Origin: an uncultured Pseudomonadota bacterium
Lineage (GTDB): Bacteria > Myxococcota_A > UBA796 > SXON01
Assembly (NCBI GenBank): GCA_903900265.1
Contig: CAIUMM010000210.1
Location: 26,123-90,122 of the forward strand
DNA length: 64,000 bases
Reading direction: 5' to 3'
Below the pieces are notes generated by a model. That model worked only from the letters and a program-made list of their open reading frames with translations. It made no database searches and was not told where the DNA came from. Made by a program: the position numbers and the translations under genes. This document shows positions 17,455-25,366 of the stretch, one piece after another. The stretch's first letter is position 1; each line of letters begins with the position of its first letter.

Positions 17455-20400
17455 GTGCCCGCCGCGGCTCTCCCGGGCGCGCTGCTGCTGGGGCCTTTGG
17501 GGTGGATGTCCCTGGGCCCGACGCTCGCGGACGGTGAACGGCTCTGGTTTGACAGCGCTTGTTCTGTTCAGGTCGTCGCCGTCGATCTCGAGGCGGAGGA
17601 GCGCGGCCTCGAGCTGGTGCGTCGCTGGGGCCGCGAGGGCTGGACGTGGGTAGAGCAACCGGTGTCCGACACCGGCGCGATCGCGATCCTGCGCGACGCC
17701 GCCGGAAACTACATCGGGCGGGCGCGCGGCGAGACGCGGCTGCAGCGCACCGCCTCGCGGCCGGCGATCAACACCAAAGGTCAGGTGGTAGGCACCGAGG
17801 ACCGTTGGGCGACCGCAACGGGCGACGTCGCGACCTTGCGCTGGGAGGGCGGCAGCCTCGCTCAGGTCAGCGGCCCCCGCGGTCAGACCACGTACAGCTA
17901 CGTCGCCGGGGCGCTCACGCGCATCCAGACCGGCGATGGCGGGGTGGTGAACCTCGCTCCCGGGCTGATCCAGACGCCGGCGGCCACCTGGCGGTGTCAG
18001 GTGGAGGGCGCGGGCACGAACATCGAGGTCGGTGGTTCGCGCTGGCGCGTCGAGGGGAGCCGGGAGGGCGGAAAGCAGCGAGTCACCGATCCTGCCGGCG
18101 GCGTCACCGAGACCCGCTGGGAGCGCGGCGCGCTCACCGGCTGGACCGATCCCGGTGGCGGAGTGACGCGCGTGGAGCGCAGCGCGGGCCGAGTGACCCG
18201 GCTGTCGAGCGCGGCGGGCTCGTGGAGCTTTGCGTGGTCGGGGGCCGCGGAGCAGCCGCAGCTGACGGGGCTCAACGGGACCGGATCGTGGAGCCTCGCG
18301 TACGACGCTGCCGGCAACGTGAAGGCGCTAACCGACCCGTTGGGGCGCTTGGCGACCTGGTCCTTCGGAGGCGACGGTCTTGTGCGGAACTGGGGACGCG
18401 GCTCGCCGAAGCGGGTGTGGGAGCGGGACAGCTCCGGAAGGGTGACAGGCCTTGGGGAAGGCAGTCGGGTCGGCCTCCGGCGCGACAGCGCAGGGCGCAT
18501 CGTCGGAATCGGCGACGGCGCCGGCGGTGAATGGCGCATGGTGCGCGCCGTAGACGGTCGCATCTCGGAGGTGAGCGATCCCGGGGGAGCCCGCTGGCTG
18601 TTGACCTGGGACGCCGTCGGTCGCTTGGTCGAGCTCAGCGACCCAGTGGGCCGGATCACCCGCGTGTCGCGCACCGCAGCCGGCATCGCCACGGTCACCA
18701 TCGAGGGGCAATCCTGGCAGTTCGGTCGGGACTCCGAAGGACGCGCGACCTCCGCGGAAGATCCCTGGGGCCGTCGCTGGACCGTCAGCCGGGACGCGCT
18801 GGGCCGAGCGGTCGCGGTGGGGCGCCCGGACCAGACCACGATTCGGATCCCAAGGGATGCGCTGGGCAACATCGTCGGCGTTCAGGACAGCGGCAACGCT
18901 TACGGCAATGATTTTGCGATCACCCGCGACGTCGCAGGGCGTCCGGTGGCGTGGTCCCGGGGGCGCGCGTCGGGCGCGTGGACGTGGGAGGCCGACCGTC
19001 TGAGCGGCGTGCGTGGGCCGGGCGTGCAATTTGAGGTTCAGCGCGACGCTGCCGGGCAGATCACCGGGGTGGAGCTCGGGAGCGGGGAGCGTTGGACCCT
19101 CGCCCGCGACGAGGCGGGGCGGGTGCTGCGCGTGGATGGCGTGGGTGCGGTGACCCTGGGGAGGGACACCGCAGGGCGAGTCGTGTCGTTGCTGGGCCCG
19201 GCGGGTGATCTGCGCGTCGAGCGGGACGGTCGGGGCTTGGTCTCGCGGGTGCGCGCGCAAGACCGCAGCTGGGGTTTTCGGCGCGACGCCGCCGGGCGAC
19301 TGACCAGCGTAGACGCGCCGGAAGACGTGCGCCTCGGCGTGGATCGAGACGCCGCGGGCCGACCGTTGCTCGCGCGGTTCAGCGACGGCTCGCTGGCGCG
19401 CTATGTCTGGGACCGATCGGGCGTCGCCGTGATGTTGCAGGACGCCGACGGCGCATTGACCGCGGTCACCGGTTGGACCCTCGATGGGCTGGGGCGGATC
19501 ACCCGGCTGCGGGGGGAGGTGCCGGTACTGTTGCAGCGCGATCCGTTGGGGGCGCTGATCGTGCAGGAGGGGACCGAGGTCTGGAGCCGCGGTGCGGACC
19601 GCGTCGAAGGGCCGGGCGACGCTATGCTGGCCTGGGACCGCGAGGGGCGACCCGCGCAAGCGCAGATGCCTCCGGGCGCGCCCCCGGCATGGGGCGTCGC
19701 GGACGGGCGCGTGGATTGGGTGACCGACGTGGAGGGCGCGCTGTCGCAGATCAGCGGCGGTCGCGGGACGGTCACCCTCGCGCATGATGCGCTGGGACGC
19801 TTGACCGGGTGGACTGCGCCTACGTTGCGCGCCGGTGCTACCGCGATGACCGTCGCGCGTGACGCGCTGGGGCGCTTGGTCTCGGTGGGGCCGACCGGGG
19901 GCGTACGTCGCGAGGCGCTCGGATGGGAGGGCCTGCTCGCGCTCGCCGGCAGCCCGCGAGCCAGCGTCGCGGACATTGGACAAGGGCGCCCAGGCGGCGG
20001 CGTGCTCGTGGATGCGCGCAGGACGCCGTTGCTGGTCGCGCCGTTGGGGCGGGTGTCGGTCGCGCCCTCGGGTTTGCCGCTCACCGCCGCGACCGGCGAA
20101 GTCGGCGCCGCCGGGCGGTTTCAACCGGTGGCCGGCGGGCCGCTGCTTGGTCTGTTGGACGCGATCGACCCGGTGTCGGGCCAGTCTACGAGCGCGCCGT
20201 GGCCGATGCCCGGCGTGGCGCGGGGTTGGGAGGTGCGGTCCAGCGAGTCGCCGTGGCCGGAGCCCGATGCCCACGCCAGCCCGGTGTGGGACCCGCAGCC
20301 CTTCGCTGCGGAAGCGCCGTGGGGCGATCCGCTCGCTTTGCTGGTCGCGGTCGGCGAGCTACCGAACGGGGGGCCTCGCACCGAGTCTGCGCCGGGCTTG

Positions 20401-20655
20401 CCGTGGATGCCGCTGAGCCTGTCCCCGTCGGTGCCATCACCGATCCCGGATCCCGAGGCGGTGGATCTGCGGCTGGGGGCGATCGAGGCGTGGGTGCTCG
20501 CTCGGGCGCGGTCTCCGGTCAACCCGGCGGAGGCCTCCGATCTGGCGACGGCGGCGCTGTGCGACTACGGCGCGCAGCTTGGTGGCTCGCTCGGATCCGG
20601 GATGGACACCGTCACGTCCTGCGTGTTGTTGTCGGTGTTGGACTCTCGGAACTGA
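17455..20655 (+). CDS. RHS/YD-repeat protein
   Basis: A 1,066-aa protein with a GTG start. From about residue 80 to 850 it consists of YD-type repeats with the core DxxGR or DAxGN, such as RDSAGRIVGIGDGAGG, RDALGRAVAVGRP and RDEAGRVLRVDG, at roughly 20-22-residue spacing. Such repeats form large spiral beta-shells that enclose toxins or adhesion parts. The final 200 residues are Pro/Gly/Trp-rich. They lack the PxxxxDPxG motif that marks the cleavage site before an RHS toxin, and no toxin domain is recognised. A hydrophobic N-terminus (LPGALLLGPLGWMSLG) may act as a signal. It is the last gene of the operon and its final 91 bp overlap the 3' end of the convergent lysyl oxidase gene. Confidence 0.8.
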   Translation: MPAAALPGALLLGPLGWMSLGPTLADGERLWFDSACSVQVVAVDLEAEERGLELVRRWGREGWTWVEQPVSDTGAIAILRDAAGNYIGRARGETRLQRTASRPAINTKGQVVGTEDRWATATGDVATLRWEGGSLAQVSGPRGQTTYSYVAGALTRIQTGDGGVVNLAPGLIQTPAATWRCQVEGAGTNIEVGGSRWRVEGSREGGKQRVTDPAGGVTETRWERGALTGWTDPGGGVTRVERSAGRVTRLSSAAGSWSFAWSGAAEQPQLTGLNGTGSWSLAYDAAGNVKALTDPLGRLATWSFGGDGLVRNWGRGSPKRVWERDSSGRVTGLGEGSRVGLRRDSAGRIVGIGDGAGGEWRMVRAVDGRISEVSDPGGARWLLTWDAVGRLVELSDPVGRITRVSRTAAGIATVTIEGQSWQFGRDSEGRATSAEDPWGRRWTVSRDALGRAVAVGRPDQTTIRIPRDALGNIVGVQDSGNAYGNDFAITRDVAGRPVAWSRGRASGAWTWEADRLSGVRGPGVQFEVQRDAAGQITGVELGSGERWTLARDEAGRVLRVDGVGAVTLGRDTAGRVVSLLGPAGDLRVERDGRGLVSRVRAQDRSWGFRRDAAGRLTSVDAPEDVRLGVDRDAAGRPLLARFSDGSLARYVWDRSGVAVMLQDADGALTAVTGWTLDGLGRITRLRGEVPVLLQRDPLGALIVQEGTEVWSRGADRVEGPGDAMLAWDREGRPAQAQMPPGAPPAWGVADGRVDWVTDVEGALSQISGGRGTVTLAHDALGRLTGWTAPTLRAGATAMTVARDALGRLVSVGPTGGVRREALGWEGLLALAGSPRASVADIGQGRPGGGVLVDARRTPLLVAPLGRVSVAPSGLPLTAATGEVGAAGRFQPVAGGPLLGLLDAIDPVSGQSTSAPWPMPGVARGWEVRSSESPWPEPDAHASPVWDPQPFAAEAPWGDPLALLVAVGELPNGGPRTESAPGLPWMPLSLSPSVPSPIPDPEAVDLRLGAIEAWVLARARSPVNPAEASDLATAALCDYGAQLGGSLGSGMDTVTSCVLLSVLDSRN

Positions 20656-21422
20656 TGGTCGGGGTCGAGGGTCACCCGCAGCGTGTAGTCGCCGGCGGGG
20701 AGGTCGGTCACGTCCATCCATTGGCAGTCGAGGAAGCTGTCGTAGTTGTCGGCCCAGCCCGCGGAGATGCCTTGATCGCCGCAGGTGTAGCGCGGCGTTC
20801 CCGAGGTGCTCACCGGCTCAGAGTCCATCAAGCAGAACGCCTGCTTGCGACCGGTCAGCAGCGTGGTTCCGGCTGAGTCGGCGATGGTGTAGGCGGCGTA
20901 GCCGTTGAAGTGGTAGTGAAAGTGGCAGTCTGACCAGCCGAACTGGTCGGGATGGTCCTCAGGCTTGCCTAAGATCAAGTCGGCCGTGCCGAGGTTGGGC
21001 GTAGAGGTGGTGAACCGCAGGATGCGGCGCAGCCCGGGCGCGTCGACGCAGCCCTCGATCACGCCGCAGTCATCGGCCTCGAACACGCGGTCTTCCAGCA
21101 TGATTGAGCTTTGCAGCCGACCCTCGTCCAACGAGATGTCGGGCAGCGGACAGGTGCCGTGGAAGTCGGGCTCGGTGCACACCGGCTGGGTGCCTTCTTC
21201 GCAGCAGGCGGTGCAGCACAGCAGACCTTCGGCGCAGCCGTCCCCGTCCGGATCACAGGCTTCGCCCAGCGCCGCGCCGGTGTCGGTATCGCTGTCGGTG
21301 TCCGCATCGGCGTCGGTATCCGCGTCGGTGTCCGCATCGGTGTCCGCGTCGGCTTCGTGGATGTCCGGCAGACCTTGTGCAGTATCGGTGGACACCGCGG
21401 TGCAAGCGTAGAGGAACCACAT
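20565..21422 (-). CDS. Lysyl oxidase family copper amine oxidase, secreted
   Basis: A 285-aa protein with the complete lysyl oxidase catalytic domain at about 95-275. The copper site CHFHYH (His167, 169, 171) matches the animal WHxCHxHYH motif. Lys193 (GRKQAFCLMD) and Tyr227 (DNYDSFLDCQW) align with the pair that forms the lysine tyrosylquinone cofactor in human LOX. The domain ends in TLDPDHQFRESNTDNN, equivalent to the LOX segment ESDYTNN. These enzymes oxidise primary amines, in animals peptidyl lysine. Before the domain is an Asp/Thr-Ala spacer (25-48) and a Cys-rich stretch (56-92). The N-terminus MWFLYAC resembles a very short lipoprotein signal. Its 3' end overlaps the RHS gene. Confidence 0.85.
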   Translation of the reverse strand: MWFLYACTAVSTDTAQGLPDIHEADADTDADTDADTDADADTDSDTDTGAALGEACDPDGDGCAEGLLCCTACCEEGTQPVCTEPDFHGTCPLPDISLDEGRLQSSIMLEDRVFEADDCGVIEGCVDAPGLRRILRFTTSTPNLGTADLILGKPEDHPDQFGWSDCHFHYHFNGYAAYTIADSAGTTLLTGRKQAFCLMDSEPVSTSGTPRYTCGDQGISAGWADNYDSFLDCQWMDVTDLPAGDYTLRVTLDPDHQFRESNTDNNTQDVTVSIPDPSEPPSCAP

Positions 21423-21430
21423 GGCGTCCC

Positions 21431-21436
21431 TATAAT
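21431..21436 (+). promoter_or_regulatory. Possible -10 box (TATAAT) before the YggS gene
   Basis: A perfect TATAAT hexamer lies in the 33-bp gap between the divergent lysyl oxidase and YggS genes. No good -35 element is seen 17 bp upstream. In DNA this GC-rich the hexamer is rare, but a few chance copies in 64 kb are expected. Confidence 0.25.
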
Positions 21437-21455
21437 CGGGGGATAGGTGGGGAGG

Positions 21456-22184
21456 ATGTCCATCGCCGAAAATCTACGGGTGGTGCGCGCTGGCATCGCC
21501 TCGGCCTGCGCGGCTGCGGGCCGTGACCCTGCGTCTGTCACGCTGATCGCCGTGTCCAAGACCAAGCCGCTCGCTTCGGTGCTGGAGGCCTACGCTTCCG
21601 GCCAGCTGCACTTTGGCGAAAACTACGCGCAAGAGCTGCGCGACAAGACCGACGCGTGCGCCGCGAGCGGCGATGCCGCGGGCGCCGTGTGGCACTTCAT
21701 CGGCGCATTGCAGACCAACAAAGCCAAGTATGTCGCACCGCGCGCCGATCTGGTGCACGACGTCGATCGCGTGGAGCTCGCGGTAGAGCTCGGGCGCCGC
21801 GCGGGATCGACCCATCGGGGGCCGCGCTCGGTGGGCGTGCTCCTTGGGGTGAATATTGGTGAAGAACCTCAAAAGTCGGGTGTGCTCCCAAAGGACGCCC
21901 TCGCGCTCGCAGAGCAGATCTACGGGGTTCGGGCGCCGGGCGTGGTCGGCGTGCAGCTGCGGGGCCTGATGTGCATCCCGCCGGCCGACGCAGATCCGCG
22001 TCCCCACTTTGAGCGTCTGCGCGCGCTGCGTGACGAAGGCCTCTCTCGGGGCCTTCCGCTGCACGAATTGTCCATGGGCATGACGCACGATTACGCCGAT
22101 GCCATCGCATGTGGCGCCACCTTCGTGCGGGTCGGCACCGCGATCTTCGGGGCGCGCGACTATCCGAAGGCCGTGGTTTCTTGA
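21456..22184 (+). CDS. yggS: YggS/PLPBP-type pyridoxal phosphate homeostasis protein
   Basis: A 242-aa single-domain alanine-racemase-like TIM barrel. The PLP-binding lysine lies in LIAVSKTKP, followed by HFGENYAQEL and WHFIGALQTNK, both strong family signatures. Near the C-terminus LSMGMTHDYADAIACGATFVRVGTAIFG is the phosphate-binding region. The family buffers free PLP and has no known catalytic activity. ATG at 21456 sits directly after GGGGAGG; an in-frame GTG at 21447 is an alternative. It heads a long plus-strand run of genes. Confidence 0.92.
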   Translation: MSIAENLRVVRAGIASACAAAGRDPASVTLIAVSKTKPLASVLEAYASGQLHFGENYAQELRDKTDACAASGDAAGAVWHFIGALQTNKAKYVAPRADLVHDVDRVELAVELGRRAGSTHRGPRSVGVLLGVNIGEEPQKSGVLPKDALALAEQIYGVRAPGVVGVQLRGLMCIPPADADPRPHFERLRALRDEGLSRGLPLHELSMGMTHDYADAIACGATFVRVGTAIFGARDYPKAVVS

Positions 22185-22195
22185 TAAACGCGGTC

Positions 22196-22912
22196 ATGCG
22201 CTCTTCCATCTCCTTTGCTGCTCTCCCCGTCGCTTTGGTTTCGCTGCTGGTCGCTTGCTCCGACAAGCCTGCGAACGGTGAAGACTCGTTGTTGAACGCC
22301 GATGACACCGCGGTGGATTACGGTGACAATCCCATCGTCCCCGAGGAGTTTCAGTACCTCTGGGACGTAGACGCGAGCGGCTGCGCCGATGACACCGACG
22401 CGATCGTGTACCACATGTTCACCGGCGCGGTGAACAACGCCGGAAAGCTGCGCGGCGAAGAGGCTTGGTACTGGTTCTTCAAGACCCCCGGCTGGGATGA
22501 CGACTGCGTCGACACCTTCGACGTCGACACCGAAGCGACGGACACCAACTGGGCCGATGATCCGTGCAGCGGCTGCGACCTCGAATTCAGCGGCACCTGG
22601 GATCTCGCTGACGAAAAGCGCACCTGTCCCGGCTACGACTACGAGGACTTCTTCGCGAACGACAAGGTCAGCGCAGATCACTACAACGTCATCGTGATGC
22701 TTGACCCGCTGTCTCCGGGCGGAAATCCCAACCAGACCACGCTGGTGATGGCCGCGTTTGAAGACGATGACAACCCGAACTCCTACTCGTTCAACGCGGA
22801 TTTTGCGCGCGGCGACTACGTGCCTGACGTGGAAGGCGACTATGAAGGCTCCGCCGCAGTGACCTGGGTCCCGACCGCAGGCACCTGCGTGACGTTCAGT
22901 TCCAGTGGCTGA
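22196..22912 (+). CDS. Acidic lipoprotein of unknown function
   Basis: A 238-aa protein. The signal peptide MRSSISFAALPVALVSLLVAC ends in a lipobox with Cys21, so it is a lipoprotein. The mature part is rich in Asp/Glu and aromatic residues and contains six further cysteines, including CSGC; it probably folds as a disulphide-bonded beta domain. No family is recognised. The start at 22196 gives the standard signal; a TTG at 22181 is in frame. Its last 8 bp overlap the next gene. Confidence 0.6.
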   Translation: MRSSISFAALPVALVSLLVACSDKPANGEDSLLNADDTAVDYGDNPIVPEEFQYLWDVDASGCADDTDAIVYHMFTGAVNNAGKLRGEEAWYWFFKTPGWDDDCVDTFDVDTEATDTNWADDPCSGCDLEFSGTWDLADEKRTCPGYDYEDFFANDKVSADHYNVIVMLDPLSPGGNPNQTTLVMAAFEDDDNPNSYSFNADFARGDYVPDVEGDYEGSAAVTWVPTAGTCVTFSSSG

Positions 22913-23498
22913 GGTCCCGATCCCGCGGCGCGCGGTGATCTTCGCGGCGCCGATCGCCGTGGGCGTAGCGATCGTGGGCTCGGGGCTGGCGTGGCTGCTC
23001 GCCATCCAGTTCACCACCCGGGAGGCGCGCGGGGCGCGTGTGCACCTCGATGTCACCGCGGCGTGCGATGTGGTGCCGACGTTGCGGGCACGGCTGGACG
23101 ATTTTGGTCTTGCTCCTTCTGTTTCTGCGGGTGGGATCGACTTTACGCTTCCGGGGCTCGAAGACGACCGCGCGCACATGTCCGCGGTGCTCGCCGAGGT
23201 GGGGCAGCTTGCGGTGGACGGGCAGACGCTGGTGCCGAACCACGCAGGCGTGCAGATCTCCTTGCAAGGCGGCGCGGTGACGCTGCTCACTCTGGACGTC
23301 GCACCCAAAGACAACGCCGCTGTGCTCCTCGACAATCGGGTGATGGAGGTCGTGCAGCAGAACGGCGGCGAGCTGCAGATCGCGGCCTGGGCGGACAACA
23401 GCTCCGATGCCCTCCGTACGGCCACCGACCGGGCGGTGATCCTGCGGCACCCGCTGCCGTGTGCGGTGACCCTCGCGCCGCTGGTGGACCTCCCATGA
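22905..23498 (+). CDS. Single-pass membrane protein with an extracytoplasmic domain
   Basis: A 197-aa protein with a GTG start. One membrane helix (about residues 10-36) is followed by an extracytoplasmic alpha/beta domain. The region TLRARLDDFGLAPSV, then GGIDFTLPGLED, resembles the head (P1) subdomain of SecD-type proteins (R-x(3)-LG, then a VxLPG strand), but it is short and has no SecD membrane core. Function unknown. It overlaps the upstream lipoprotein gene by 8 bp and the downstream CoA-binding gene by 4 bp. Confidence 0.55.
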   Translation: MAEVPIPRRAVIFAAPIAVGVAIVGSGLAWLLAIQFTTREARGARVHLDVTAACDVVPTLRARLDDFGLAPSVSAGGIDFTLPGLEDDRAHMSAVLAEVGQLAVDGQTLVPNHAGVQISLQGGAVTLLTLDVAPKDNAAVLLDNRVMEVVQQNGGELQIAAWADNSSDALRTATDRAVILRHPLPCAVTLAPLVDLP

Positions 23499-23935
23499 TC
23501 CTCACCGCCCCCGAAGCAGTGCGCGCGCGCCTCGCAGCGGCGCGGGTGATCGCGGTGTTGGGCGCCCACCACGAGGCCCATCGTCCGGCGTTCTATGTCC
23601 CTGAGTATTTGTTCCGGCAGGGCTACCGCATCCTCCCGGTCAACCCGGCGTTGGTCGGGCAGGTGCTGTGGGGCGAGCCGGTGCAAGCTACGTTGCAGGA
23701 TTGGCGCGGACAGTTCGACCTCGTGGATGTGTTTCGGCGCGCGGAGGCGCTGCCCGCGCACGTGGAGGAGATCCGCGGTGCGAGTCGACCGGGCACGCTC
23801 GTGTGGTTTCAAGCGGGCATCCGCAACGAGGCGGTCGCCGCGCAGCTGTCGGCCGCGGGGTTGGATGTCGTGCAGGATCGCTGCACCCTCGCCGATCATC
23901 GGGCGTGGGGCATCGGCCCGGTGGCGCGGTCTTGA
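23495..23935 (+). CDS. CoA-binding domain protein (CoA_binding_2 type)
   Basis: A 146-aa Rossmann-fold protein. VIAVLGAHHEAHRPAFYVPE is the nucleotide-binding beta-alpha turn, ILPVNP the second strand, and VDVFRRAEALPAHVEEI, LVWFQAGIRNE and QDRCTLADH are the characteristic blocks of the small stand-alone CoA-binding family related to succinyl-CoA synthetase. DRC at the end (usually DRCxxxEH) fits the family. ATG overlaps the preceding stop (ATGA). Confidence 0.83.
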   Translation: MILTAPEAVRARLAAARVIAVLGAHHEAHRPAFYVPEYLFRQGYRILPVNPALVGQVLWGEPVQATLQDWRGQFDLVDVFRRAEALPAHVEEIRGASRPGTLVWFQAGIRNEAVAAQLSAAGLDVVQDRCTLADHRAWGIGPVARS

Positions 23936-24450
23936 GCGTAGACTGGGCGGAGGTCGCCGGGCGCGTCGTGCTCGAAGCCTGCAACCCCGATGCGCGGGAT
24001 CATGCGGTGTTGCTCGGGTATAGCCCCATCGTGGATGCCCTCGCTGAGCGCGTCGCGCGCGTCACGGTCGTGGATCCCGGCGACCCGCGGGCGCTCCCCG
24101 CCAACGCGTCTTGGCACCGCGCAGCGATCGACGCGCCGCCGGACCTCGCCGCGGCGTCCATGGTGCTGGTCCATTGGACCTGGCGCACCCTGACACCGGC
24201 GCGCCAACAGGCGCTCGCGACCCTGCTCGGAAAACGCCTGCCTGAGCGTGCGCTGCTGGTGATCGGCGACGTGATGTGGAGCTTGCCGCGGGACATCGTA
24301 GACGAGCCCGAGCAGTACGCGGATCAGCTCGAGCACGCGCCTACGGCCGCTCACGTGACGACGCTGCTGCGCGACGCCGGCTTCTTGCCCGATCTGCACC
24401 GCTTCGGACCCGCCGTCGCGGTGGTGATCGGCCTGCGAGCCAACCGATGA
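23932..24450 (+). CDS. Small Rossmann-like, possibly methyltransferase-like protein
   Basis: A 172-aa protein. The start is taken as the TTG at 23932, which overlaps the preceding TGA, because the family-like sequence begins right there (SVDWAEVAGRVVLEAC). Segments VLLGYSPIVDALAERV, RVTVVDPGDP and ASMVLVHWTWRTLTP follow the order of strands in a class I methyltransferase fold, but the glycine-rich SAM loop is missing or altered. No function is assigned. It is coupled by 4-bp overlaps on both sides. Confidence 0.5.
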   Translation: MSVDWAEVAGRVVLEACNPDARDHAVLLGYSPIVDALAERVARVTVVDPGDPRALPANASWHRAAIDAPPDLAAASMVLVHWTWRTLTPARQQALATLLGKRLPERALLVIGDVMWSLPRDIVDEPEQYADQLEHAPTAAHVTTLLRDAGFLPDLHRFGPAVAVVIGLRANR

Positions 24451-25298
24451 GCGCAAAACCCACGTTGTTCGTGACCGGCGCTTCCAGCTTTGTGGGCGCC
24501 CACTTTTGTAGGTTGGCGGCGCTGCGCGGCTTCACCGTGCGCGGGCTCTGGCGCAACACGCCGTTTTCATTGCCCGGCGTGGAGAGCGTGCGCGGCGGCC
24601 TAGAGACCATCGAGGATCCCGGCGCGGACGTCGTGGTTCACCTTGCGGCCAAGGTGATGGCCGACGACGCGCGGGAGCAGAACCGCGCGATGCTCGACCG
24701 GGTGCTCGCCTGGCGCAAACCCGTGGTCTACGCCTCGAGCACGATGGTGCATTGGCCGTTGAAGACGGCCTACGCCGAGTCGCGTCGGGAAGACGAGGCC
24801 CGCGTCGCGAATTCGGGGCTGGACTATGTGATCCTTCGCCCGTGCGCGCCGTACGGTCCCCGCCTTGTCGGCCACACGCCGGCGCACAAAGAGAGTTTTC
24901 ACACCCTCGTCGACTGGGTGAAGCGCCTGCCCGCTGTCCCGGTAGTCGGCGATGGCCGCTACCGCCGCCAGCCGGTGCACGTCGATGACTTCAACGGCGC
25001 GCTGCTCGCGCTGCTGGAGCGCGGTCGATGGCGCGGCGCCTTTGATGCCGGAGGCCCGGATCCGCTGACGATGCGGCAGGTGATCGCGATCTTGGGCGGT
25101 CACGCCGGCCGTTGGGTGACACCCCGGCTGCGCATCCCGGCGCGGGCAGCGTGGTTGGCGTCTCACGCGGTCCCGAACATGCGTCCGGAGCTGGTGCGCA
25201 CCTTCGCGATGGATGACGCCGTCGATCCCGAGCCGCTCCGCGCGGCGAGCGGCGTTGTTCCTCGCACGTTTGAGGTTGGCAGCCTCGACCTCTTCTGA
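24447..25298 (+). CDS. NAD(P)-dependent epimerase/dehydratase (extended SDR)
   Basis: A 283-aa extended SDR. VTGASSFVGAHF is the GxxGxxG nucleotide-binding motif. DVVVHLAAKV and VVYASSTMVHW are the following strands, and ILRPCAPYGP is the typical substrate-side RPxxxYGP motif. The usual catalytic Tyr-xxx-Lys is not intact after the Ser strand: the segment reads YAESRREDE, which has Tyr but no Lys at +4, so activity may be altered. Substrate unknown. ATG overlaps the previous TGA. Confidence 0.75.
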   Translation: MSAKPTLFVTGASSFVGAHFCRLAALRGFTVRGLWRNTPFSLPGVESVRGGLETIEDPGADVVVHLAAKVMADDAREQNRAMLDRVLAWRKPVVYASSTMVHWPLKTAYAESRREDEARVANSGLDYVILRPCAPYGPRLVGHTPAHKESFHTLVDWVKRLPAVPVVGDGRYRRQPVHVDDFNGALLALLERGRWRGAFDAGGPDPLTMRQVIAILGGHAGRWVTPRLRIPARAAWLASHAVPNMRPELVRTFAMDDAVDPEPLRAASGVVPRTFEVGSLDLF

Positions 25299-25366
25299 TT
25301 CGCGTAGAGCGGCCTCGCGCGCCATGAAATGAGCACGCCGCGGGTGCATCCTTGATAGCCTCTCGC

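Noticed and set aside
14554..17658. A 1,034-codon minus-strand frame opposite the CHAT-like lipoprotein gene
   Set aside because: Arg-rich composition without any domain; the plus strand has signal, repeats and CHAT-like blocks.
20000..20655. A toxin domain at the end of the RHS protein
   Set aside because: No PxxxxDPxG cleavage motif and no recognisable toxin; the tail is Pro/Gly/Trp-rich low complexity.
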